Part shown: positions 16,144-26,709 of the stretch, in pieces
Layout of the letters: each line of letters begins with the position of its first letter
How positions within the stretch are numbered: the first letter of the stretch is position 1
Assembly: GCF_015291665.1 (NCBI RefSeq)
Contig: NZ_CP030048.1
Location: 5,022,001 to 5,086,000 of the forward strand
Reading direction: 5' to 3'
From: Bradyrhizobium sp. CCBAU 53338
GTDB lineage: Bacteria; Pseudomonadota; Alphaproteobacteria; Rhizobiales; Xanthobacteraceae
DNA length: 64,000 bases
The notes under the pieces: generated by a model
The model's database searches: none
What the model saw: only the letters and a program-made list of their open reading frames with translations
What the model was told of the DNA's origin: nothing
Position numbers and translations under genes: made by a program

Positions 16144-16347
16144 ATGACTGTGAAGAAAATCGTATTTGTTCTGGGTGCGACGCTTGCTCTGGTGACGGCC
16201 GCCAACGCTGCCGATCTGCCGCGCCGCCAGCCCGTGCCGGTTTATCCGGCCGAGCAGGCCCCGATCGGCAAGATGCCGATCGGCAAGAGCCCGGTTGGCA
16301 AGGCCCCGATCGGCAAGGCGCCCGGCCCGGTCGCCGCGCGCTACTGA
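16144..16347 (+). CDS. Small secreted protein with PIGK pentapeptide repeats
   Basis: 67 aa from the ATG at 16144; a GTG at 16150 lies seven bases after AGGGG (16138-16142) and may be the true start. A signal peptide (VKKIVFVLGATLALVTAANA, cleavage before ADLP) is followed by a proline-rich stretch. Four near-identical pentads come next: PIGKM, PIGKS, PVGKA, PIGKA. The tail is GPVAARY. The mature peptide is cationic and about 45 residues long. No family recognised. Confidence 0.72.
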   Translation: MTVKKIVFVLGATLALVTAANAADLPRRQPVPVYPAEQAPIGKMPIGKSPVGKAPIGKAPGPVAARY

Positions 16348-16393
16348 GCGACGCGCAGGATTTGCGCAAGCGCCGACAGTCGAGGGGCATCGC

Positions 16394-17053
16394 GTGACGA
16401 ACGAATTTGATCGATCGGGATCCTGCATCCTGGCGGGCCTCGCGCTTGCGACCATGATCGCCTGCGCGACGCCATCGGCCTCGGCCCAAGAGAAGAACCA
16501 CCAAACGAACAAGCGCATGGCCGACGCCAGCGCGCTTGTTTCGACCGACGCCGCTTCGCGCGCACCGCAAGCCACGCGGCGCTCGGCTGCGCGGGCGGAG
16601 AAGGGCCCCTACTACGTCGACTTCCGCGCGCGGACGGCGGCGAGCTGGGGCCATGCCTTCGTCTGGTATGGCAAGACCAGCGAGCGCGCCGTCGAGGTCG
16701 CCGGCCTGACGCCGGCCGGTGATACCTGGACCTATGTGCTCGGCTATCTCACCTGGGTGCCGTCCGAGACCGGTGCGAGCTATGGCGATCTCGACCCGGA
16801 CTATCTGACCGCGAGCTATCGCGTGTACCTCAACGAAGCCGACGCCAAGCGCGTCTTCGCCTATATCGAGAAGCTGAAGGCGAGCTCGCCGGTCTGGAAT
16901 GCCGAGACCACCAACTGCACCGGCTTCATCGGCGACATCGCCGAGTACATGGGATTGAAGGTCCCCAACCGCTGGCAACGCCCGGAAAACTTCGTCAACA
17001 GCCTTAAAGACATGAACGGCGGCCGCCAGATCGTACGGCTGTCGGCGGAGTAG
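16394..17053 (+). CDS. Secreted protein with NlpC/P60-like (DUF4105-type) features
   Basis: 219 aa from a GTG at 16394, seven bases after GAGGGG. An N-terminal hydrophobic leader (CILAGLALATMIACATPSASA) contains a Cys, but the lipobox is weak. The core has ASWGHAFVWYG and, ~90 residues later, ETTNCTGFIGDIAEYMGL. The pairing of a GHxF strand with an NCxxF helix resembles permuted papain-like NlpC/P60 or DUF4105 proteins. C and H could form the catalytic pair (inference). Starts 46 nt after the PIGK-repeat gene, so the two may form an operon. Confidence 0.72.
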   Translation: MTNEFDRSGSCILAGLALATMIACATPSASAQEKNHQTNKRMADASALVSTDAASRAPQATRRSAARAEKGPYYVDFRARTAASWGHAFVWYGKTSERAVEVAGLTPAGDTWTYVLGYLTWVPSETGASYGDLDPDYLTASYRVYLNEADAKRVFAYIEKLKASSPVWNAETTNCTGFIGDIAEYMGLKVPNRWQRPENFVNSLKDMNGGRQIVRLSAE

Positions 17054-18398
<1,345 letters not shown>

Positions 18399-18423
18399 TC
18401 ACTGCAAGAAGCGAGAGCAATTC

Positions 18424-19392
18424 ATGAAGGCTTACGTCTACGGTCCTGAAGGCGCTCGGATTTCCGACGTCGCTCAACCAAAGCCGAAAGGCACGCAGGT
18501 CCTCGTCAAGGTCCGCGCCTGCGGCCTCAATCGCGCCGACACCGGCATGCGCAAGGGCCACGCGCACGGCGCGGCCGGTGGTGCCGGCACCGTGCTCGGC
18601 ATGGAATGGGCCGGCGAAGTCGCCGAGCTCGGACCTGACGCGAAGGGCGTCAAGGTCGGCGATCGCATCATGGGGTCGGGCGGCGCGGCCTTCGCGGAGT
18701 ATACGCTCGCCGATCACGGCCGGCTGTTCCGCGCCCCCTCGAACATGAACTTCGAGGAGGCCGCCACCCTGCCCGTCGCGCTCGCGACCATGCACAACGC
18801 CGTCGTCACCGTCGGCGGCGTGAAGCCCGGCCAGGCCGTGCTGGTCCAGGGCGCCAGCTCCGGCGTCGGCCTGATGGCGATGCAGATTGCAAAACTCAAG
18901 GGCGCGAGACTCGTGATCGGGTCCTCGACCGACGCCTATCGCCGCGGCCGGCTGAAGGAGTATGGCGCCGACCTATCGGTCGACTCCTCCGATCCCAAAT
19001 GGGTCGACGAGGTGCTGAAGGCGACGAACGGCGAAGGCGTCGATCTCATCGTCGACCAGGTCTCCGGCAAGGTCGCCAACCAGAACCTCGCGGCGACGAA
19101 AGTCCTTGGCCGCATCGTCAATGTCGGCCGGCTCGGCGGCACCCATGCCGACTTCAACTTCGACCTCCATGCCGCCCGCCGCATCAGCTATATCGGGGTC
19201 ACCTTCCGTACCCGCACCATCGAGGAGGTCCGCGAGATCTTCGAGGAGGTCAGGAAGGACATCTGGGGCGCGGTGGAATCGCGAAAACTCCAGCTGCCGA
19301 TCGACAAGGTCTATCCGCTCGACCAGATCGACCAGGCGTTCGAGCACATGGAGGCGAACAAGCATCTGGGGAAGATCGTGGTGACGCTGTGA
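18424..19392 (+). CDS. Zinc-independent MDR oxidoreductase (quinone oxidoreductase-like)
   Basis: 322 aa, ATG at 18424. The GroES-like N-domain has VRACGLNRADTGMRKGH and VLGMEWAGEVAELGPD without the structural or catalytic zinc cysteines. The Rossmann domain opens with VLVQGASSGVGLMAMQIAKL (AxxGxxG-type NADPH site). The tail KVYPLDQIDQAFEHMEANKHLGKIV is typical of QOR-type MDRs. It likely reduces quinones or enones with NADPH. Downstream lies a dispersed repeat. Confidence 0.88.
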   Translation: MKAYVYGPEGARISDVAQPKPKGTQVLVKVRACGLNRADTGMRKGHAHGAAGGAGTVLGMEWAGEVAELGPDAKGVKVGDRIMGSGGAAFAEYTLADHGRLFRAPSNMNFEEAATLPVALATMHNAVVTVGGVKPGQAVLVQGASSGVGLMAMQIAKLKGARLVIGSSTDAYRRGRLKEYGADLSVDSSDPKWVDEVLKATNGEGVDLIVDQVSGKVANQNLAATKVLGRIVNVGRLGGTHADFNFDLHAARRISYIGVTFRTRTIEEVREIFEEVRKDIWGAVESRKLQLPIDKVYPLDQIDQAFEHMEANKHLGKIVVTL

Positions 19393-19401
19393 CGACCGCC
19401 G

Positions 19402-19500
19402 TCCTTCCGGGGGCGGCTCAAAGAGCCGAACTATGCGCAGTTGCGCACCTGAGAATCTCGAGATTCCGGGTTCGCCTTCGGCGCCCCGGAATGACGGTGG
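19402..19500. repeat. Dispersed palindromic repeat element
   Basis: On the minus strand it reads CCGTCATTCCGGGGCGCC, GAACCCGGAATCTCGAGATT, then CTCAGGTGCGCAACTGCGCA. This is the pattern of a repeat abundant in Bradyrhizobium intergenic regions (recognised from memory). It carries nested palindromes around AATCTCGAGATT and TGCGCAGTTGCGCA. Confidence 0.65.
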
Positions 19501-19588
19501 TGAAAGGCATCCGCTCCTGCAACTCACTCGCGACTAGTTCTGTGGATGGTCGCTTGATGTTCACGGTCGCCCTGCTAAATCCCCCGCC

Positions 19589-20980
19589 ATGAGCGGACAA
19601 CACGACAAGACATCGGTCGCGGCCATCTCGATCCTCGCCAGCGGCGGCATGGCGGCGGCCAAATTCGTGGTCGGGATCGCGATCGGATCGCTGGCGCTGA
19701 TCTCCGAGGCGCTGCATTCCTCGATCGACCTGGTCGCGACCATCATCACCTGGGCGGTAGTGCGGGTCTCCGACAGGCCGGCCGACGACGAGCATCATTA
19801 CGGTCACGGCAAGCTGGAGAGCATCTCCGCACTCGGCGTCACCGCGATGCTCTACGTGCTCGCGGGCGGCATCCTGGTCGAGGCCTATAGCCGGCTGCGC
19901 GAGGGAACCCCACCGCCGACGATTTCGGCCGTGCCGTTCGTGGTGCTGGTGATCGACATCGTCGTCAATCTCTGGCGCGCCCGCGCGCTGCACCGCGCCG
20001 CCCGCGAGACCCGAAGCGAGGCGCTCGCCGCCGACGCACTCCATTTCGCCTCCGACGTCATGGGCTCGTGTGCCGTGATCGCGGGCCTGATTCTCGCTGC
20101 CTTCGGCTTCTGGTGGGGTGACGCGGCCGCGGCCAGCGCGGTGGCCGTGATGATCGCGGCTCTCGGCCTGCGGATGGCAAGCTCCACGGTGCAGACGCTG
20201 GTCGACCGCGCGCCGGAGGGCGCGCAGGAAAAGGCCACCGCCGCGATCCGCGGCGTGCCCGGCGTGATCGACGTCGAGCGCCTGCGCGTGCGCATGGTCG
20301 GGGCGACCACGTTCATCGACAGCATCGTCAACGTGCCGCGAACCTACCCGATCGACCGCGTCGAAGCCATCAAGCGCAACGCCGAAGCTGCCGTCAGCAA
20401 GGCGTTCGGCGATGCCGATCTCTCCTTCACCGCCGTCCCCGTCGCCCGCAACAACGAAACCGTGCGCGACCGCATCATGGTGATCGCGCGCAATTCCGGC
20501 CTCGCCATCCACCATGTCACGGTGCACGATTTGGGCACGGCGCAGAACCTGGGCGCCAAGCTGATCGTCAGCATCGACCTCGAGGTCGACGCCGACATGC
20601 AGCTCGAGGCCGCCCATGACGTCGCCAACACGCTGGAGCGGAACATCCAGGAGGAGTTCGGCGAGGACGTCGAGGTCGATGTCCATATCGAACCGCTGGA
20701 ACCGGAACTGCCGTTCGGGGTCGACGCCGCGCCGGAACGTGTGCAGACCATCGCGGCGGCGCTCACCGAGTACGCCGCGGGCGGGGAGATCCACGACATC
20801 CATAATGTGCGCGTGCGCAACACCGACGCCGGCGAGATCGTCAACTTCCACTGCCGCGCCACGCCGTCGATGAGCGTGATCAGGGTGCACGAGCATGTCG
20901 ACGCGATCGAGCGTCGGCTGCGTCGCGCGTTCCCGAGCGTGAAGCGCGTCATCAGTCACGCCGAACCGCCCCGCACGTGA
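19589..20980 (+). CDS. Cation diffusion facilitator with duplicated C-terminal domain
   Basis: 463 aa, ATG at 19589. The membrane part (~1-210) has CDF metal ligands H43 and D47 in EALHSSIDL and a second HxxxD in ADALHFASD. A cytoplasmic ferredoxin-like dimerisation domain follows (~215-295). The protein then continues for ~165 more residues with a second domain that includes HHVTVHDLGTAQNL, DLEVDADMQLEAAHDVANTL and a histidine-rich tail. Standard CDFs are ~300 aa, so this is a long-form exporter of Zn, Co, Fe or Mn; the metal cannot be told from sequence. Confidence 0.88.
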   Translation: MSGQHDKTSVAAISILASGGMAAAKFVVGIAIGSLALISEALHSSIDLVATIITWAVVRVSDRPADDEHHYGHGKLESISALGVTAMLYVLAGGILVEAYSRLREGTPPPTISAVPFVVLVIDIVVNLWRARALHRAARETRSEALAADALHFASDVMGSCAVIAGLILAAFGFWWGDAAAASAVAVMIAALGLRMASSTVQTLVDRAPEGAQEKATAAIRGVPGVIDVERLRVRMVGATTFIDSIVNVPRTYPIDRVEAIKRNAEAAVSKAFGDADLSFTAVPVARNNETVRDRIMVIARNSGLAIHHVTVHDLGTAQNLGAKLIVSIDLEVDADMQLEAAHDVANTLERNIQEEFGEDVEVDVHIEPLEPELPFGVDAAPERVQTIAAALTEYAAGGEIHDIHNVRVRNTDAGEIVNFHCRATPSMSVIRVHEHVDAIERRLRRAFPSVKRVISHAEPPRT

Positions 20981-21205
20981 CGCGCAAGGTGCGAGGAGTC
21001 ACACGTTCTCGTTTCGGACTCCAGATGCACGTGAGTTTGCGGAGTCGAAGCGCGCAGACTCTTCGTTGGATAAGAATTATTTCGCGTTAACGTTTCGTTG
21101 ACTCTCGACAGCCTGCGAAAACTGGATTCAAATCGCTGTGATTCGAGAGCGATGTGGGGCTGCTTTCGAACCGAGTAGCAAGCAGGTTTTCAGGGGGCCG
21201 AAGGC

Positions 21206-23536
<2,331 letters not shown>

Positions 23537-23539
23537 ATC

Positions 23540-24433
23540 CTACGATTGCAGCGTCGGCGCCACTTCGCGTGCGACGTTGACCAGCGCCGCGATCAGCGGC
23601 GTCATCGGATCGCGCTGCGGAATTACGAGGCCAATGCTGTAATTGACCTCCGGATCGGTGATCGGGATCGAACGCACCTTGTCGGACAGGCCGAGCGTCT
23701 CGGCGAGCTTGGCCGGCATCACGCTCGCCCACCGCCCGGTCTTGACGTGGGTGAACAGCACCAGCAGCGAGTTCGAGGTCAGTGTCGGCGTCGCCTCCGC
23801 GCCGACCGAGCGCAGCGCGCGGTCGATGATGCGGCGGTTCTGCATATCCGGAGTCAGCAGGCACAGCGGCACCTGCCCGACCTCCTTCCAGGTCACCGTC
23901 TCGCGATCTCCGAACATGCCATCGGGCGCGGTGAGCAGGCGATAGCTCTCGTTGTAGAGCGGAATGGTGCGCACCTTCCCGATCGGCTCGTTCTCGATAT
24001 AGGTCAGCCCGGCATCGACCTCGAGATTCTCGAGCAGCCCCAGCACCTCCGATGAGGTCGTCGAGCGGATGCTGAAACGCACCTCGGGATGCCGCGCGCG
24101 GAACGGCGTCGTCAGCGAGGCGACCATGCCGAGCACGGTCGGAATCGCCGCGATGCGGATCTCGCCGGAGAGCTGATGCTTCAGTCCGTTGATCTCGTCG
24201 CGCATCGCGCGCGCATCGCCGACGATGCGCCGCGCCCAGTCCAGCGCCCGCTCGCCCTCGGGGGTGAAACCCTGGAAGCGCGATCCGCGCTGCACCAGCA
24301 TTACGCCGAGGATCTCCTCGAGCTGCTTGAGCCCGGTCGACATGGTCGGCTGGGTGACGCCGCAGGCCTCTGCCGCCCGTCCAAAATGCCGTTCCTTGGC
24401 CAGCGCCAGCAGCAGTTCAAGCTTGTCGATCAA
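23540..24433 (-). CDS. LysR-family regulator of the formate dehydrogenase operon
   Basis: 297 aa with a TTG start at 24431-24433 preceded by AAGGGGA. The N-terminal helix-turn-helix runs LALAKERHFGRAAEACGVTQ and PTMSTGLKQLEEILG. The effector domain has two periplasmic-binding-like lobes (EIRIAAIPTVLGMV and VPLCLLTPDMQNRR). Divergent from fdsG with a 224-bp shared region, the usual layout for a LysR regulator controlling its neighbour. In related proteobacteria the fds operon has a comparable regulator (FdsR). Effector unknown, formate or a reduced cofactor is plausible. Confidence 0.88.
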   Translation of the reverse strand: MIDKLELLLALAKERHFGRAAEACGVTQPTMSTGLKQLEEILGVMLVQRGSRFQGFTPEGERALDWARRIVGDARAMRDEINGLKHQLSGEIRIAAIPTVLGMVASLTTPFRARHPEVRFSIRSTTSSEVLGLLENLEVDAGLTYIENEPIGKVRTIPLYNESYRLLTAPDGMFGDRETVTWKEVGQVPLCLLTPDMQNRRIIDRALRSVGAEATPTLTSNSLLVLFTHVKTGRWASVMPAKLAETLGLSDKVRSIPITDPEVNYSIGLVIPQRDPMTPLIAALVNVAREVAPTLQS

Positions 24434-24542
24434 CCGTCCGTCCCCTTGGTCACCGTCGTGGCATGCAAGCTATCACGGCGGGCCTGCACCAACACGCAAA
24501 AACCGGCAGCCGATACAAGTTTCATTACCTGATCGTATCGAT

Positions 24543-24578
24543 CGATTGCGCTTTCAAATCGATCTGAATTCGCAATCG
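24543..24578. promoter_or_regulatory. Inverted repeat in the lysR-fds divergent region
   Basis: CGATTGCG at 24543-24550 and CGCAATCG at 24571-24578 form an 8-bp inverted repeat spaced by 20 bp, about 80 nt before fdsG. ATCGAT motifs surround it. It is a candidate LysR recognition site; no experiment or alignment supports it yet. Confidence 0.4.
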
Positions 24579-24657
24579 CAGCATGAGACAGCTTTATTGA
24601 TCTTCGAATGATTCCAAATAGTTTGCGCGCAAGGGACGCTCAATTTGAGAACGAAGA

Positions 24658-25146
24658 ATGACAGCGGTTTTTGAGCCTTGTTACGAGCCTTGGAACGACA
24701 CGCGCGGGGCGGAGATCATCGCCGAACACGCCAGCCAGGAAGGCGCGACGCTGGTGATTCTGCACGCGCTCCAGGAGGCGTTCGGCTATGTGCCGGAGGC
24801 CGCAATTCCCATGGTGGCGCAGGCGCTGAATCTGTCGCGCGCCGAAGTCCATGGCGTCTTCACCTTCTATCATGATTTCCGCCACAAGCCGGCCGGCCGC
24901 CACGTGCTGAAGCTGTGCCGCGCGGAAGCCTGCCAGGCTGCCGGCGGCGATGCGCTGGCGGCGCGCGCCGAAGCCAAGCTCGGCGTGTCGCTCGGCCATA
25001 CCACTGCGGACGATCGCGTCACGCTGGAGCCGATCTACTGCCTCGGGCTGTGCGCGACCGCGCCGTCCGCAATGCTCGACGGCCGCCTCATTGGCCGGCT
25101 GGACGAGAAGCGCATCGACGCGCTGGTCGCGGAGGCGCAGCGATGA
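24658..25146 (+). CDS. fdsG: NAD-dependent formate dehydrogenase, gamma subunit
   Basis: 162 aa, ATG at 24658. NuoE-like thioredoxin fold with a [2Fe-2S] cluster: C-x4-C in LCRAEACQAAG and C-x3-C in YCLGLCATAPSAM. It forms with FdsB the NAD-reducing module of the cytoplasmic molybdenum formate dehydrogenase (formate + NAD+ to CO2 + NADH). Length fits FdsG. Its stop overlaps the fdsB start by ATGA. Confidence 0.93.
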   Translation: MTAVFEPCYEPWNDTRGAEIIAEHASQEGATLVILHALQEAFGYVPEAAIPMVAQALNLSRAEVHGVFTFYHDFRHKPAGRHVLKLCRAEACQAAGGDALAARAEAKLGVSLGHTTADDRVTLEPIYCLGLCATAPSAMLDGRLIGRLDEKRIDALVAEAQR

Positions 25147-26699
25147 ACATGAAGATCTTCGTTCCTCGCGACGCCGCCGCGGTTGCCGTCGGCGCCGACG
25201 AGGTTGCCGTTGCGTTCGAGCAGGTTGCGGCCAAGCGCGGCCTGCCCGTCGAGATCGTCAGGACCGGCTCGCGCGGGCTCTGCTGGCTGGAGCCGATGGT
25301 CGAGGTCGCGACGCCGAAGGGCCGGTTCGCCTATGGCCCGGTCAGCGCGGAAGACGTCGCCTCCGTATTCGAGTCGATGGCGAGCAACGGCCCGCACGCG
25401 TTGCGGCTCGGCATCGCCGACGAAATTTCCTGGCTCAAGCGCCAGACCCGCCTGACGTTCTCCCGCTGCGGCGTGATTGACCCGCGCTCGCTCGAGGACT
25501 ACCGCGCCCACGGCGGCTACAGGGGCCTCGAGCGCGCGCTCTCGCTCGGCCCGGACGCGATCCTCAACGAAGTGACCGCCTCGGGCCTGCGCGGCCGCGG
25601 CGGCGCGGGCTTCCCGACCGGCATCAAGTGGAAGACGGTGGCGCAGGCCAAGGCGGACCGCAAATTCATCGTCTGTAACGCGGACGAAGGCGACAGCGGC
25701 ACCTTCGCCGACCGCATGATCATGGAAGGCGATCCCTTCCTCGTCATCGAGGGCATGACGACATCAGGCATCACCGTCGGCGCCACCAAGGGTTACATCT
25801 ACATCCGCAGCGAATATCCGCATGCGGTCGAGGCGATGAATGCAGCCATCGTCGCGGCGCGGCGCGGCGGCTATCTCGGCGACAAGATCGGGGGCTCGAC
25901 CCACAGCTTCGACATGGAGGTGCGCGTCGGCGCCGGCGCCTATGTCTGCGGCGAAGAGACCTCGCTGCTGGAGAGCCTCGAAGGCCGCCGTGGCCTGGTG
26001 CGTGCCAAGCCGCCGCTGCCCGCGCATCACGGCCTATTCGGCAAGCCGACCGTCATCAACAACGTGCTGTCGTTCGCCGCGATCCCCTTCATCCTCGCCG
26101 AAGGCGCCAAGGCCTATGCGGATTTCGGCATGGGTCGCTCGCGCGGTACGATGCCGATCCAGCTCGCCGGCAACATCCGCCAGGGCGGCCTGTTCGAGAC
26201 CGCGTTCGGCGTGACGCTGGGCGAGCTCGTCGACGACATCGGCGGCGGCACCTTCACCGGCCGCCCGGTTCGCGCCGTGCAGGTCGGCGGCCCGCTCGGC
26301 GCCTACTTCCCCCGCGCGCTGTTCGACACGCCGTTCGACTACGAGGCGTTCGCCGCACGCGACGGCCTGATCGGCCATGGCGGCATCGTCGTGTTCGACG
26401 ACAGCGTCGACATGCGCAAGCAGGCGCGTTTCGCCATGGAGTTCTGTGCCGTCGAGTCCTGCGGCAAGTGCACGCCCTGCCGGATCGGCTCGACCCGCGG
26501 CGTCGAGACCATCGAGAAGATCATCCGTGGCGAGCGCGTCAGCGAAAACCTCGCGCTCGTCGAAGACCTCTGCAACACCATGAAATTCGGCTCGCTCTGC
26601 GCACTCGGCGGCTTCACGCCCTACCCCGTGCTCAGCGCATTGAAGCACTTCCGGGAGGACTTCGCACCCATCCCGACCACGCTTCAGGCCGCGGAATAG
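25143..26699 (+). CDS. fdsB: NAD-dependent formate dehydrogenase, beta subunit (FMN, NAD site)
   Basis: 518 aa, ATG at 25143 within the ATGA overlap. A thioredoxin-like N-terminal region (~1-110) is followed by a NuoF-type domain. FMN/NADH loop: SGLRGRGGAGFPTGIKW, then CNADEGDSGTFADR. The [4Fe-4S] cluster motif is ESCGKCTPCRIGSTRG plus the late Cys in FGSLCALGG. It hands electrons between FdsA clusters and NAD+. Ten-nt gap to fdsA. Confidence 0.94.
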   Translation: MNMKIFVPRDAAAVAVGADEVAVAFEQVAAKRGLPVEIVRTGSRGLCWLEPMVEVATPKGRFAYGPVSAEDVASVFESMASNGPHALRLGIADEISWLKRQTRLTFSRCGVIDPRSLEDYRAHGGYRGLERALSLGPDAILNEVTASGLRGRGGAGFPTGIKWKTVAQAKADRKFIVCNADEGDSGTFADRMIMEGDPFLVIEGMTTSGITVGATKGYIYIRSEYPHAVEAMNAAIVAARRGGYLGDKIGGSTHSFDMEVRVGAGAYVCGEETSLLESLEGRRGLVRAKPPLPAHHGLFGKPTVINNVLSFAAIPFILAEGAKAYADFGMGRSRGTMPIQLAGNIRQGGLFETAFGVTLGELVDDIGGGTFTGRPVRAVQVGGPLGAYFPRALFDTPFDYEAFAARDGLIGHGGIVVFDDSVDMRKQARFAMEFCAVESCGKCTPCRIGSTRGVETIEKIIRGERVSENLALVEDLCNTMKFGSLCALGGFTPYPVLSALKHFREDFAPIPTTLQAAE

Positions 26700-26709
26700 G
26701 AGAACGACA

